From Deltaproteobacteria bacterium (GTDB lineage Bacteria; Desulfobacterota; Desulfovibrionia; Desulfovibrionales; Desulfovibrionaceae): a stretch of DNA of 64,000 bases. Below the pieces are notes generated by a model. The model searched no databases. It saw nothing but the letters and a program-made list of their open reading frames with translations, and was not told the origin of the DNA. The stretch is from assembly GCA_031285295.1 (NCBI GenBank), contig JAITWK010000008.1, forward strand, positions 62,001 to 126,000, read 5' to 3'. The first letter of the stretch is position 1. Every line of letters begins with the position of its first letter. Positions 1 through 7,844 of the stretch are shown here, in pieces. The position numbers were made by a program, and so were the translations under genes.

Positions 1-1
1 T

Positions 2-577
2 TGCGGCGTGGTGCGGTTTAACGAAACCCTGACCCCCGGCTGCAAGCTGGTTGGCCCGAACGGCATCTGGAAAGAAAAGCCCGGCACCCTGCTTGCCTCC
101 ATTGAGCGCGAACGCTGCCCGCGTAACATCAACGCCCTGGAAAAAGGCGAACTGGTGGAAGTGAAAAGCGATTTGGCCGGGCAATTCGTGGAAGCCGGTA
201 CCGAAATAATGCGTGTGCGGCATTTTCTCTCGCGTGATGAAGTATTGCAGATTCTGCTCAAGCAGGCTTTGCATCTGTTTAACGCGCCGGAAAAAGCCAA
301 GTATTACTTTGTGCCTTCCGTGGATATCAAGATCAAGAACACCGGCCCCAAAAGTGTTTCCGTACACGACGGCATGGAGCTGTTCATTATTTCGCGCATG
401 AAACGCGAAACACCGTTGCGTTACAGTGGGCCGGACGGCGTGATTTATGCCGTGTATTTCAGCATGAACCAGAACATCGATGCCGGTCAGCCGCTCATTG
501 GCGTTTGCCCGCCGACTCAGGTAAGCCAAATCGAGGATGTGTCGATGCGGGTCCAAACCGAATGGCCCGAAGACTAA
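2..577 (+). CDS. Biotinyl/lipoyl-attachment-like protein, 5' end outside window
   Basis: The frame is open to the left edge, so this is probably the C-terminal ~190 residues of a longer protein; a GTG at position 8 is only the first visible candidate start. The stretch LEKGELVEVKSDLAGQFVEA followed by GTEIMRVRH has the beta-hairpin pattern of biotinyl/lipoyl carrier domains, but no AMKM biotinylation motif is visible. From memory, Desulfovibrio genomes carry a similar conserved protein annotated as biotin attachment protein. The rest (IKIKNTGPKSVSVHDGMEL, then DGVIYAVYF) is a conserved domain I cannot name. Function is unresolved; carrier or carrier-like fold is the best reading. The stop codon lies inside a palindromic intergenic repeat that begins at 574. 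Confidence 0.6.
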   Translation, partial: CGVVRFNETLTPGCKLVGPNGIWKEKPGTLLASIERERCPRNINALEKGELVEVKSDLAGQFVEAGTEIMRVRHFLSRDEVLQILLKQALHLFNAPEKAKYYFVPSVDIKIKNTGPKSVSVHDGMELFIISRMKRETPLRYSGPDGVIYAVYFSMNQNIDAGQPLIGVCPPTQVSQIEDVSMRVQTEWPED

Positions 578-706
578 CACGAGCGCCTTTTTGTTTCTGG
601 CTGCGTCAGATTTCGCCTTTTACTTCGGTCGAGTACCAAAAGAGTACACTTCCTGCGTAAAAGGCTCATCTTTCTTGCCAGATAACAAAAATTCATCTCG
701 TGTTAG
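574..706. repeat. Palindromic intergenic element, copy A
   Basis: The element starts with CTAACACGAG and ends with its exact complement CTCGTGTTAG (697-706). Internally it has the family core seen at 30686-30810: a GCGTCAGATTTCG block, TCGAGTAC followed by AGAGTACAC, and a TTCTTGCCAGA block. The outer arms differ from other copies. The left end overlaps the stop codon of the upstream gene (TAA 575-577). It could act as a transcript-end hairpin. Confidence 0.6.
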
Positions 707-753
707 CATTGCCTCCATTTAGCGTTGTTATAATATAGGGACTTTTTATTCAG

Positions 754-1260
754 ATGGGCAATATTTTAAATATCCGCGTAATAGCGCAAACCCTGAACGA
801 AGAGGAAGTGGGCAAAGCCTGGCCAGGCCTTTGCGCGTTGGTCTGGCCCGAGTGGTCGGCCCGTCTCCAGCTTTGTACGCCGAGCATGAAAAAGCTGCTT
901 GGCTCAAAGCAAGGCCCGGCTCAGGGCTCAAAGCAGGACTCGGCTCTTTGTTGGACGCTGGGTCCCTCGCCGGTGGAAAAGGCTTTGGGCAAGCGCAGGC
1001 ACGGAGTGGCAGAACTGGCCGAGGGGCTGTGCGATCTGCTGTGTATGGGGCTTGCTATGGGCAGTTTGCCGGAGAGGGTGGCCGAGGCTTTGCGGGAGCC
1101 GGGCGATAAAATCGCGGAGGCGCTAAAAGGCTTGAACGCCGCTTTGGCAGCCTGGAATCCGACCGAAGCCAATGTCATGAGCAATACGCTTGAACTTGCT
1201 CTGGATCTGGCGGAAAGAACACTCACCAAAGCTCTTAACAATGAGCAATCTTCTTCCTGA
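754..1260 (+). CDS. Hypothetical protein upstream of mnmA
   Basis: A 168-residue protein of unknown family. It is mostly helical in appearance and rich in Ala, Leu and Glu, with no signal peptide or membrane segment. Residues ~50-65 contain a short duplication (GSKQGPAQ, GSKQDSAL), one of several low-complexity insertions in this window. The 3' end overlaps the start of mnmA by 20 bases in another frame, which suggests translational coupling and a conserved operon partnership. I do not recognise any catalytic motif. ATG 754 is the first start in frame. Confidence 0.6.
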   Translation: MGNILNIRVIAQTLNEEEVGKAWPGLCALVWPEWSARLQLCTPSMKKLLGSKQGPAQGSKQDSALCWTLGPSPVEKALGKRRHGVAELAEGLCDLLCMGLAMGSLPERVAEALREPGDKIAEALKGLNAALAAWNPTEANVMSNTLELALDLAERTLTKALNNEQSSS

Positions 1261-2542
1261 TCGGTTGTCAAATCAGCCTCTCGCCGTTGCCCTCAGCGGC
1301 GGCGCAGACAGTCTCTACAGCCTGCTTGAACTGAAAAGATCCGGGGCGGAAGTTTTTGGGCTGCATGCGCTTTTTTTGCCCCCCCGGCTTCGCCGCCCGG
1401 ATTATGCGGCCATGCTGGCCCGGCTGGAAAAAAACTGCGCTGCCCTGAATGTGCCGTTTTATCTGGCCGACCTCACTAAAGCCTTTGAAGACCTGGTCAT
1501 CACGCCTTTTGTCCGGGCCTATGCCAAAAATCTCACGCCAAACCCCTGTGCCGGTTGTAACCGCGACCTTAAATTCGGCCTGCTTTGGGCAGAGGCGGCG
1601 CGGCTTGGGGCGCGTGGGCTGGTTACCGGGCATTACGCGCGCATGGCCGAGTTTGCCGATGCGGGCGGCCCCCGACCCGGCCTGCTTAATGGCCTGGATG
1701 CCGGCAAGGATCAGAGCTATTTTCTGGCGCTTACCCCGTTGGAGCAATTACAACGGGCGCATTTCCCGTTGGGTGGGCGGAAGAAGAGCGAGATCCTGGC
1801 CGAATTGGCCGCTTTGGGTGTGGAAGTGCCGCAAGCTGGCGAGAGTCAGGAGATTTGCTTCATCCCCGGTAATGATTACCGGGCCTTTCTGCGTTCTTTT
1901 GCCGAACAGGGAAGCCACCTTGAGCAACAAAAGCCGGATGACGCGGAGATAGCGCAAAAGGATAATCTGACCCTGGACGGCCCCGGCCCGGTGGCTCTGT
2001 ATACCGCGCCCGGCCGGATAATTGGGCGGCATCAGGGATTGTGGTCCTATACCGAAGGGCAGAGGCACGGCCTGGGCATTGCCTGGAGCGAACCCTTATA
2101 TGTACTTGGCAAGAATGTAGCCTCCAATACTTTGCTGGTGGGGGTCAAATCCGACTTTGAAAAAGCGGACTGCTTTTGCGGATCGCTGAATTTTCTGCTG
2201 CCTTTTTCCGAATGGCCGCAAAATTTGCTGGTCAAAACTCGCTACCGTCAGGCTCCGCGACCGGCCAGAGCCAGCCTCCTTGCCTCGGCTTCAGCCAGAG
2301 CCAGCCTTCTTCTTGCACCGGATTCCGCCAGAGTCTGCCTCCATGCCTCGGCTTCAGCCGGGGCCAGTCTTGAGTGTGGTTTGGGTGAAGATCTGCTGCG
2401 CCTGGAGTTTTTGGATGAAACCCCCGCCCCGCCATCGGCCCCCGGTCAGGTGGCGGCAATATATGCCCCCTGCAAGGCTGCGGATGGTTCTGCCAGCCGG
2501 GATTTGCGTTTGCTGGCCGGAGGGCTGATTGTTCGTGGGTAG
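1241..2542 (+). CDS. mnmA: tRNA-specific 2-thiouridylase MnmA
   Basis: MnmA puts sulfur on C2 of the wobble uridine of Lys, Glu and Gln tRNAs in the cytoplasm, using ATP and sulfur relayed from a cysteine desulfurase. The PP-loop ATP site SGGADS is at residues 19-24, the catalytic cysteine lies in NPCAGCNRD (C106; C103 also present), TGHYAR and GKDQSYFL follow, and the second catalytic cysteine is C207 in ICFIPG. The C-terminal domain carries YTEGQRHGLGIA. ATG 1241 was chosen because the conserved N-terminus begins just after it; the open frame extends further upstream. A repeat-rich insertion (about residues 340-378, nt 2255-2375) interrupts the C-terminal domain. At 433 residues it is longer than the usual 350-380. 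The TAG stop sits at the edge of an intergenic repeat. Confidence 0.93.
   Translation: MSNLLPDRLSNQPLAVALSGGADSLYSLLELKRSGAEVFGLHALFLPPRLRRPDYAAMLARLEKNCAALNVPFYLADLTKAFEDLVITPFVRAYAKNLTPNPCAGCNRDLKFGLLWAEAARLGARGLVTGHYARMAEFADAGGPRPGLLNGLDAGKDQSYFLALTPLEQLQRAHFPLGGRKKSEILAELAALGVEVPQAGESQEICFIPGNDYRAFLRSFAEQGSHLEQQKPDDAEIAQKDNLTLDGPGPVALYTAPGRIIGRHQGLWSYTEGQRHGLGIAWSEPLYVLGKNVASNTLLVGVKSDFEKADCFCGSLNFLLPFSEWPQNLLVKTRYRQAPRPARASLLASASARASLLLAPDSARVCLHASASAGASLECGLGEDLLRLEFLDETPAPPSAPGQVAAIYAPCKAADGSASRDLRLLAGGLIVRG
2255..2375 (+). repeat. Degenerate direct repeats inside mnmA
   Basis: Within the coding sequence, blocks of the form GCCAGAGCCAGCCTYCTTGC and CCTCGGCTTCAGCC recur about every 30-40 bases and encode an Ala/Ser/Leu-rich segment (ARASLLASASARASLLLA and a second partial copy). 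MnmA proteins normally lack this stretch, so it looks like an in-frame minisatellite-type expansion in a surface loop of the C-terminal domain. Confidence 0.65.
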
Positions 2543-2574
2543 TACCTCATTTTGCCGTGATGTTGTGTGGATTT
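2539..2574. repeat. Palindromic intergenic element, half copy B
   Basis: GTAGTACCTCATTTTGCCGT closely matches the left end of the complete element at 30686. Only this half is recognisable. It begins inside the mnmA stop codon region (TAG 2540-2542). Confidence 0.5.
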
Positions 2575-2642
2575 CTGGTTACTTGTGCAAAAAGACGCTC
2601 TGCGTTATTTTAAAGACCTAACTTCATATTCAAGGATGCTGC

Positions 2643-3107
2643 ATGAAAAAGCGAACAACATCCGCAAATTCCTCCATAAATCCGGAAAAGCAGCTGGCGG
2701 CTTATCTGGCTGAAACTGGCCTTAAGCTCACCAATCAGCGCAGGTTGATTTTGCAGGAGTTTTACCACGAGGAAGGGCATTACAGCGCCGAGGATTTGTA
2801 TCAGAAAGTGCGCAAGGCCGATGCCACCATCGGGCAGGCCACGGTTTACCGCACCCTCAATTTGCTGCGTGATGCCGGACTCGCCCGCGAACTGCACTTT
2901 GGCAACGATGTCGCCATGTTTGAGCCGATACTCGACACTGTGCACCACGATCACCTGATTTGCGAAAAGTGCGGCAAGGCTGTGGCCGTGCTGGACGAAA
3001 AAATTGAGGAATTGCAGACCGAACTGGCCATGCGGCACAATTTCAAACTCACTTCGCATCGCATGTATCTTTATGGGATTTGCGCGGAATGCCGCAGGAA
3101 CCAGTAG
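2643..3107 (+). CDS. Fur-family metalloregulator
   Basis: A 154-residue Fur superfamily repressor. The N-terminal winged helix spans about residues 20-85 (KLTNQRRLILQ, then ATIGQATVYRTLNLL). The dimerisation/metal domain has HHDHLICEKCGK (101-112) and YGICAECRR (144-152), giving two CXXC pairs for structural zinc plus the His-rich regulatory site. The family includes Fur, Zur and PerR; the sequence alone does not settle which metal or signal is sensed, although HHDHLIC is the common Fur form. An AAGGA ribosome site precedes ATG 2643. The 3' end overlaps the following ABC ATPase gene, implying a shared transcript. Confidence 0.9.
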   Translation: MKKRTTSANSSINPEKQLAAYLAETGLKLTNQRRLILQEFYHEEGHYSAEDLYQKVRKADATIGQATVYRTLNLLRDAGLARELHFGNDVAMFEPILDTVHHDHLICEKCGKAVAVLDEKIEELQTELAMRHNFKLTSHRMYLYGICAECRRNQ

Positions 3108-4150
3108 TGCATATACAGGCCAGGACTGCGTATGGAGCGGAGAATGCGCTCGCGTTTGTGCCGGAAAATGCGTCGGAGGACGGGCTTTGCGCTGCGGCGC
3201 CTCTGCTGGAGATAGTGGGGGTAAGTCGCAGTTTCAGCAGATCCGGCGGACTTTTGGGCGAGCCCGGAGATTTTTGGGCTGTGTCCGATGTGCATTTGAG
3301 CCTGGGGCGGGGCGAGACCTTGGGGCTGGTCGGGGAGTCCGGCAGCGGCAAATCCACTCTGGCCCGCATGGCCGTGCGCCTGCTGCGGCCCAGCCAGGGT
3401 GATATTCTGCTGGAGGGCCGATCCGTTTTTGATGCGGACAAGGCTTTTCAGGCATCGCTGCCCGGACGCCTGCAAATGGTTTTTCAGGATCCTTACTCCT
3501 CGCTTAACCCCCGGCTGCGTGTAGGAACAAGCATTGGCGAATCTTTGGCCTGCGCCGGTATGACCAGAGCCGGACGCGCCGAGCGGGTGGCCGATTTGCT
3601 GCTTCAGGTCGGGCTTGAGCCGGACTGCGCGGCCCGTTTTCCGCATGAATTTTCCGGCGGGCAGCGTCAGCGTATGGCTTTGGCCCGCGCTCTGGCTTTG
3701 GAGCCGGATCTGGTGGTCTGTGACGAACCGGTTTCCTCACTGGACGCTTCCGTGCAGGCCCAGGTGCTGAACTTGCTCAAGGATAATCAGGACCGCCTGG
3801 GACTGAGCTATTTGTTCATTTCCCACGATCTGGCCGTGGTAGGACACATGAGCGATCGGGTGGCCGTCATGTATGCCGGTTGGATTTTGGAACTGGGCGA
3901 AACCGGCGATATTTTTTCCAACCCGCTGCATCCCTATACCCAGGATTTGCTGGCAGCTTCCGGCGGCCCGTCAGGCCGTCAGGATGACCGTTCAACAGTT
4001 GGGTTGCCAATTGGCCGGATGGCCGCTGAGCCGCCCGCCGCGCTTTGCCCTTACCGCCAGCGCTGCGCGGTGGCCTTGCCGGAATGCAATGAGGCGCGGC
4101 CCATTTTCAGGGAAACCGCGCCAGGGCATTGGGTGCGCTGTCTGCGCTAA
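3089..4150 (+). CDS. Oligopeptide/nickel-type ABC transporter ATPase, orphan
   Basis: ATP-binding subunit of the Opp/Dpp (DppF/OppF) type, about 353 residues from ATG 3089 (TTG 3080 is an alternative). Walker A GESGSGKST is at 82-90, the Q-loop FQDPYSSLNP at ~133, signature FSGGQRQRMALARAL at 188-202, Walker B LVVCDEP at 208-214 and the switch His in FISHD near 246. The C-terminus has the usual oligopeptide-transporter extension with cysteines (CPYRQRCAVALPEC), typical of this family. No permease, second ATPase or binding protein gene is next to it, so it must pair with subunits encoded elsewhere. It overlaps the Fur-family gene by 19 bases, which suggests metal-linked regulation (inference). 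The first ~40 residues are not conserved in appearance. Confidence 0.88.
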   Translation: MPQEPVVHIQARTAYGAENALAFVPENASEDGLCAAAPLLEIVGVSRSFSRSGGLLGEPGDFWAVSDVHLSLGRGETLGLVGESGSGKSTLARMAVRLLRPSQGDILLEGRSVFDADKAFQASLPGRLQMVFQDPYSSLNPRLRVGTSIGESLACAGMTRAGRAERVADLLLQVGLEPDCAARFPHEFSGGQRQRMALARALALEPDLVVCDEPVSSLDASVQAQVLNLLKDNQDRLGLSYLFISHDLAVVGHMSDRVAVMYAGWILELGETGDIFSNPLHPYTQDLLAASGGPSGRQDDRSTVGLPIGRMAAEPPAALCPYRQRCAVALPECNEARPIFRETAPGHWVRCLR

Positions 4151-4187
4151 TCAGGAGTTCTTCCGGTCTGTCTCCAAATCTGGAGCG

Positions 4188-5123
4188 CTAATCAAGCGCG
4201 TGGGCCAAATAGGGCAGCGGCCCTTCTGAGGGCATATCTGCCGGCTTGCCGAACCAGTGAAGCATGCCGAACGGCTTGATGTTCCAGCTCTGCTCTGCAA
4301 GGTTGCTGGTTTTGTCCGCCCGCAGGTAAAGCAGATATTCCTCGGCCTTGAAGCGTTTGTGCAGCGCGGTGAGTACCGAGTTAAGCGCAATACCATCCGG
4401 CCCGGCGTATTCCTTGATCAGAAAGCGCGATCCCTGCCGGTAGCACACGACATAGCCTTCCTGTTCCGCCTCGCTATCCTGCTTCTTTAGGCGAAAGCGC
4501 AAAGTCTCACCGCTGCTTAAGAGGCACTCCCCATCTATACAGGCCATAAACTCGTCCGACCAGGTGAGCAGGGCGCGGCTGTCGCCAAAATATTCTTGCC
4601 GCAGGCGGGCAAGCGGGACCAGATTGGCCGGGAACAACTCGCAGGTGTAGGGATTGTAAGGCGCTGCCTCCAGGCTTGTATCTGAAACCGTGCTCATGTT
4701 GCAGAAAAAGAAGTTTTCGTAACCGCGTTTGGCATAGAATTCGGCCAGTTTTGGGCTGGATGGCACCAGCACGGAGGCTGCCGCCCCTTCCTGCTCCTGG
4801 CGCTGCAAGGCTGTTTGCAGCAACGCGCTGCTGATGCCGCGCCCACGGTGTTCCGGCAGGGTTGCCACGCCGTAAATATAAGAACAGGGCAGGTGTAGCC
4901 GTTCCGGCTGCTTCGCAGAAGCATTGCCCGGAATTTCCAGGGTAGCCTTTTGCATACAGAGCATGGCATCGGGCCGCCCGCGCCGATCTATGTGCGCCAG
5001 CAGGTTTTCCGGACGGATCAGACGGTTAAAGAGATATTCGAGGTAAGTATCGGAATCGCCAAAGCAAATTTTCCAGATGCGGCGCAAGGCGATCAACATG
5101 CCGGGTTCTGCAGTGCAAATCAT
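4188..5123 (-). CDS. GNAT-family N-acetyltransferase
   Basis: A 311-residue protein whose N-terminal half is a GNAT domain. The acetyl-CoA pyrophosphate-binding loop is GVATLPEHRGRGISSALL at ~88-105, followed by a helix and FYAKRGYENFFF. The C-terminal half resembles the second domain of two-domain, Eis-like acetyltransferases, but no substrate can be assigned. It is the last gene of a reverse-strand run with a methyltransferase/kinase-like fusion and a DUF2156 protein. ATG 5123 is the first start in frame. Confidence 0.8.
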   Translation of the reverse strand: MICTAEPGMLIALRRIWKICFGDSDTYLEYLFNRLIRPENLLAHIDRRGRPDAMLCMQKATLEIPGNASAKQPERLHLPCSYIYGVATLPEHRGRGISSALLQTALQRQEQEGAAASVLVPSSPKLAEFYAKRGYENFFFCNMSTVSDTSLEAAPYNPYTCELFPANLVPLARLRQEYFGDSRALLTWSDEFMACIDGECLLSSGETLRFRLKKQDSEAEQEGYVVCYRQGSRFLIKEYAGPDGIALNSVLTALHKRFKAEEYLLYLRADKTSNLAEQSWNIKPFGMLHWFGKPADMPSEGPLPYLAHALD

Positions 5124-5169
5124 AATCGCGCCCCTTGGGGTGGTTAAGGCTTAAAATAGTCGCTTGGCG

Positions 5170-5218
5170 AAAATCCTCTCTTATTGGTGCCGTTTTAGCA
5201 AGTGGATGATTTTTATCC
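5170..5218. repeat. Short duplicated block, copy 1
   Basis: This segment (core TTTTAGCAAG followed by GGAT and a T-run) is similar over about 50 bases to 6906-6955. Both lie at the 3' end of a reverse-strand gene and just upstream of the next one. It may be a remnant of duplication or a shared regulatory element. Confidence 0.35.
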
Positions 5219-6883
5219 TACCAGGCGGCAATTGAGTTTTCTTTGCAGTATGTGATCCGGGTGAATTGAAAAACCGCTGGCCATGGCATAAATTTGGGTA
5301 ATTTTTACAACATACTCGGTCAGTTCATCAAGATTCATAGGCAAACCGGCAAGCAGCAGCACCAGTTTGGCAAGCATGATCACGTTGTCAGGTATCCCCT
5401 TGCGTGGCGGCGCGACCGTTTTCAGGGAGTCAAAAGAGGAGTAAAGCCCTTTTAAAGCCACAAAATTGAGCGGCACAGGTTCGGAGTCGGCAAAAGACCA
5501 TTCCAAATCAAAGGGAATGAAAGCACCGTTCTCATCAACAAGAACATTGGCCAAAGTCATATCCAGGCTGTTCGCGGGCAGAACCAGCTTTCCCTGTTCA
5601 TCTTTGCGGGCGGATGCCTGCAAGAATTTAACATAGGGGACGACAACCGCCGCCACATCCTGTTCTGTCCAACCTGGCCGGTTCATAACTCTAGTCAACT
5701 GTTCAAAGGGGCTGGGATAGGGCAGATAAGGCTCCACATCCGGCGCGTGGTTTTGTAAATCACTTGGTCCGGCTTGATCTTGCGGGCAAAGTGAGCGCCG
5801 AAACACCAGCACTTTATCTTCCGAACGTTCAAAGGCGGTTTCCCGGCTAAAGCGGGGCAACCGCTGCGGGCCGTAATGAAAGGCCAGCTGGCGCGAACTT
5901 GGCTGATGTTTTTCGCTACAGGCGGCAATATACAAAAAGGAGTTGCACAAATCCTGAATCAGTCCATTTTCCACCAGCCCACGGTAAGCGGCGGGAACGG
6001 AAAAACCGACCAGAGAAGTGGACTGCCAGTCATACAAATCACTGGCTGCCAGCAGAGGGCAAGGGTCAATGTTTGGCGTTTGCCCGTCAAAACAGGCAGG
6101 CATAAGCACGCCTGTGGGCAGTTTGTAATCCGGCAGGGGAATTAATTGCGTCAAATGGCTGAAACCGCTTTGCGTAAGCACCTTTTCCAGTTCGCGTCTG
6201 CCAAAGGTGACAGGGCCGAAATCCCTGTAGGCATTATTAATGCCTACATAGGCCTGCCCCGTATGATCTTCCCGTGAGCCCGCAAAATATTTCAGCCCCA
6301 GCTTGTTTTCAATCGCCAGCAACAGGCAGCCATCAGGCTTAAGAAAATTTTTGGCCAGGCGCAGCAGTTCCAGTTCCGGGCTGGCGCTGTTTTTGTCGAA
6401 CATCCTGGAATATTCCAGAACGCCAATCAGGGTGACAACATCATATTTGTTGTCAGGGTGCAGGCTGGCAAAATGCTGGATGGTGTCGCTCACTACCGTT
6501 ACATTTGGCAAATCCGCGCAGCGCAAAGCACCGGTGCGGGCGCGTCTGATGCTTCCTTCAACGCATACCAGCGATGTGGCGGTTTCGCCAAGATAGCGGC
6601 TTATTCCGCCGCAGCCGGAGCCAAGCTCCAGCACTGAGGCGTTTTCCAGAAGATAGCGCAATGGGCGCAGCAAATTGGCGCGGGTGGGTGACAGGTGATA
6701 TATTGCGGGCCATGTGCGTTTGGCGCCCAGTTCGAGGGAAAAAACGCTGCGATCTTTACTCTCCTGGACTATGTTGAACAGCTCTTCCTCGGCCGCATCG
6801 CCATCCGAATAGGCAAAAGCCCTGGTTTGCGGCAAAGACAGCACTCCATATTCATCTGGCTGGTAGTCCTGGCTGATAGGCAT
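5213..6883 (-). CDS. Class I SAM methyltransferase fused to an APH/kinase-like domain
   Basis: 556 residues from ATG 6883, which has an upstream AAAGGAC; the frame stays open further but that part overlaps the neighbouring gene. The N-terminal half is a Rossmann methyltransferase: motif I is VLELGSGCGGISRYLG, a later acidic strand is YDVVTLIGVLEYS, and FLKPDGCLLLAIENK follows the class I pattern. The C-terminal part has DMTLANVLV (the DxxxxN of aminoglycoside-phosphotransferase-like kinases) and, 17 residues on, FDLEW, which would be the metal-binding Asp. This suggests a bifunctional small-molecule or glycan modifying enzyme; the substrate is unknown. Neighbours are a DUF2156 aminoacyl-lipid synthase-like protein and a GNAT. 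Confidence 0.75.
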   Translation of the reverse strand: MPISQDYQPDEYGVLSLPQTRAFAYSDGDAAEEELFNIVQESKDRSVFSLELGAKRTWPAIYHLSPTRANLLRPLRYLLENASVLELGSGCGGISRYLGETATSLVCVEGSIRRARTGALRCADLPNVTVVSDTIQHFASLHPDNKYDVVTLIGVLEYSRMFDKNSASPELELLRLAKNFLKPDGCLLLAIENKLGLKYFAGSREDHTGQAYVGINNAYRDFGPVTFGRRELEKVLTQSGFSHLTQLIPLPDYKLPTGVLMPACFDGQTPNIDPCPLLAASDLYDWQSTSLVGFSVPAAYRGLVENGLIQDLCNSFLYIAACSEKHQPSSRQLAFHYGPQRLPRFSRETAFERSEDKVLVFRRSLCPQDQAGPSDLQNHAPDVEPYLPYPSPFEQLTRVMNRPGWTEQDVAAVVVPYVKFLQASARKDEQGKLVLPANSLDMTLANVLVDENGAFIPFDLEWSFADSEPVPLNFVALKGLYSSFDSLKTVAPPRKGIPDNVIMLAKLVLLLAGLPMNLDELTEYVVKITQIYAMASGFSIHPDHILQRKLNCRLVG

Positions 6884-6905
6884 AGGTATTTGTCCTTTGG
6901 TTGAG

Positions 6906-6955
6906 TAACAAAAACCTTCTCTTATCAGCTTTATTTTAGCAAGCGGATAGTTTTT
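6906..6955. repeat. Short duplicated block, copy 2
   Basis: About 70 percent similar by eye to 5170-5218. It covers the last codons of the DUF2156 gene and the spacer before the methyltransferase gene. Confidence 0.35.
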
Positions 6956-7844
6956 GGCTAGCGATGTATTTTTCCAGCAGTCCGAAGGGGTGGTAGGAGA
7001 GTTTGGCCTTGCGCAATCCGGGCAGGCCGAGGTCGTCCTCGCGGTTGATGAAACGATAATCCCGGCAGTTGTGCGCGGCGAATTCCTGATTGATGATGGC
7101 GTAAGCCCCCTGGATATCGCCATAGGCTTTTTCCAGGTGGATCATGTAAGTATCGGCGTTGAGGCGGCTGCCAACGGAAAAGGCCATAATCCGCCCATCG
7201 GCCCGGATCAGGCCGCCGACCATATCAAGCTGGGCGAAATCGTTCAGGGCAAAACCCACCGCCACGGTTTCATCCCAGGGGCTGCCCGCGATGCGTTCGG
7301 CATTCAGGGTTAGCCAATCCTGGTACATGGCTTTTACCTCTTCAATGTTGCCCGCGCTGATTGGCTCGTAACGCCAGTCCGGGTAATTTTCCTTGAAGCG
7401 GTGTATGTGATTGCGTTTGGAGTGCAAGTGCCCACCGGGCAGGTGAATCAACTTTTCCGCTTCGTAGATGTAATCGAAATCCTGGCGCATTGCCGCGAAA
7501 TCGAAAAATCCGGGGCGAAGCTGCTCCAACTGGCGCATTTGATCGGGCAATACCGCGAACAGGCGCATGGGCTGGCCATCCATGACCGCGTCGTCGCAAA
7601 GCAAATCCAGCGCCGCGCTCAAATCGCCCCGGCCAGGCGGGAACATGTAGGCAGGCTCAGGGCCGCCGGCTTTAAGCAGCAGCAGATCATCCAGACGGGC
7701 TACCCGGCATTCCAGAGCTTCCTGCCAGATGTAGCAGTAGTCAAAGTTATATTCTACGGCCTGATAGCCGGAAAGCTCGAACAACGACTGCATCCAGGCC
7801 TTGTCGGAGAGAGTGATGGGCTTGAAATCGGTATGGCGGTTCAT
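6936..7844 (-). CDS. DUF2156 (phosphatidylglycerol lysyltransferase C-terminal-like) protein
   Basis: 302 residues matching the DUF2156 family, a GNAT-fold domain related to the catalytic half of lysyl-phosphatidylglycerol synthases and FemAB enzymes. Recognisable parts are HLHSKRNHIHRFKENYP (~141-157), LDMVGGLIRADGRIMAFSVG, and the C-terminal YRFINREDDLGLPGLRKAKL that is typical of the family. No membrane segments are present, so it is a soluble stand-alone form. Substrate is unknown; transfer of an aminoacyl or acyl group to a lipid or peptide is the family expectation. It heads a reverse-strand run with the methyltransferase-kinase and GNAT genes. Confidence 0.82.
   Translation of the reverse strand: MNRHTDFKPITLSDKAWMQSLFELSGYQAVEYNFDYCYIWQEALECRVARLDDLLLLKAGGPEPAYMFPPGRGDLSAALDLLCDDAVMDGQPMRLFAVLPDQMRQLEQLRPGFFDFAAMRQDFDYIYEAEKLIHLPGGHLHSKRNHIHRFKENYPDWRYEPISAGNIEEVKAMYQDWLTLNAERIAGSPWDETVAVGFALNDFAQLDMVGGLIRADGRIMAFSVGSRLNADTYMIHLEKAYGDIQGAYAIINQEFAAHNCRDYRFINREDDLGLPGLRKAKLSYHPFGLLEKYIASQKLSAC

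Noticed and set aside
6884-7123. N-terminal extension of the methyltransferase-kinase gene
   Set aside because: The extra 80 codons overlap the DUF2156 gene in another frame, are of shadow composition, and ATG 6883 has a ribosome site and begins the conserved part.
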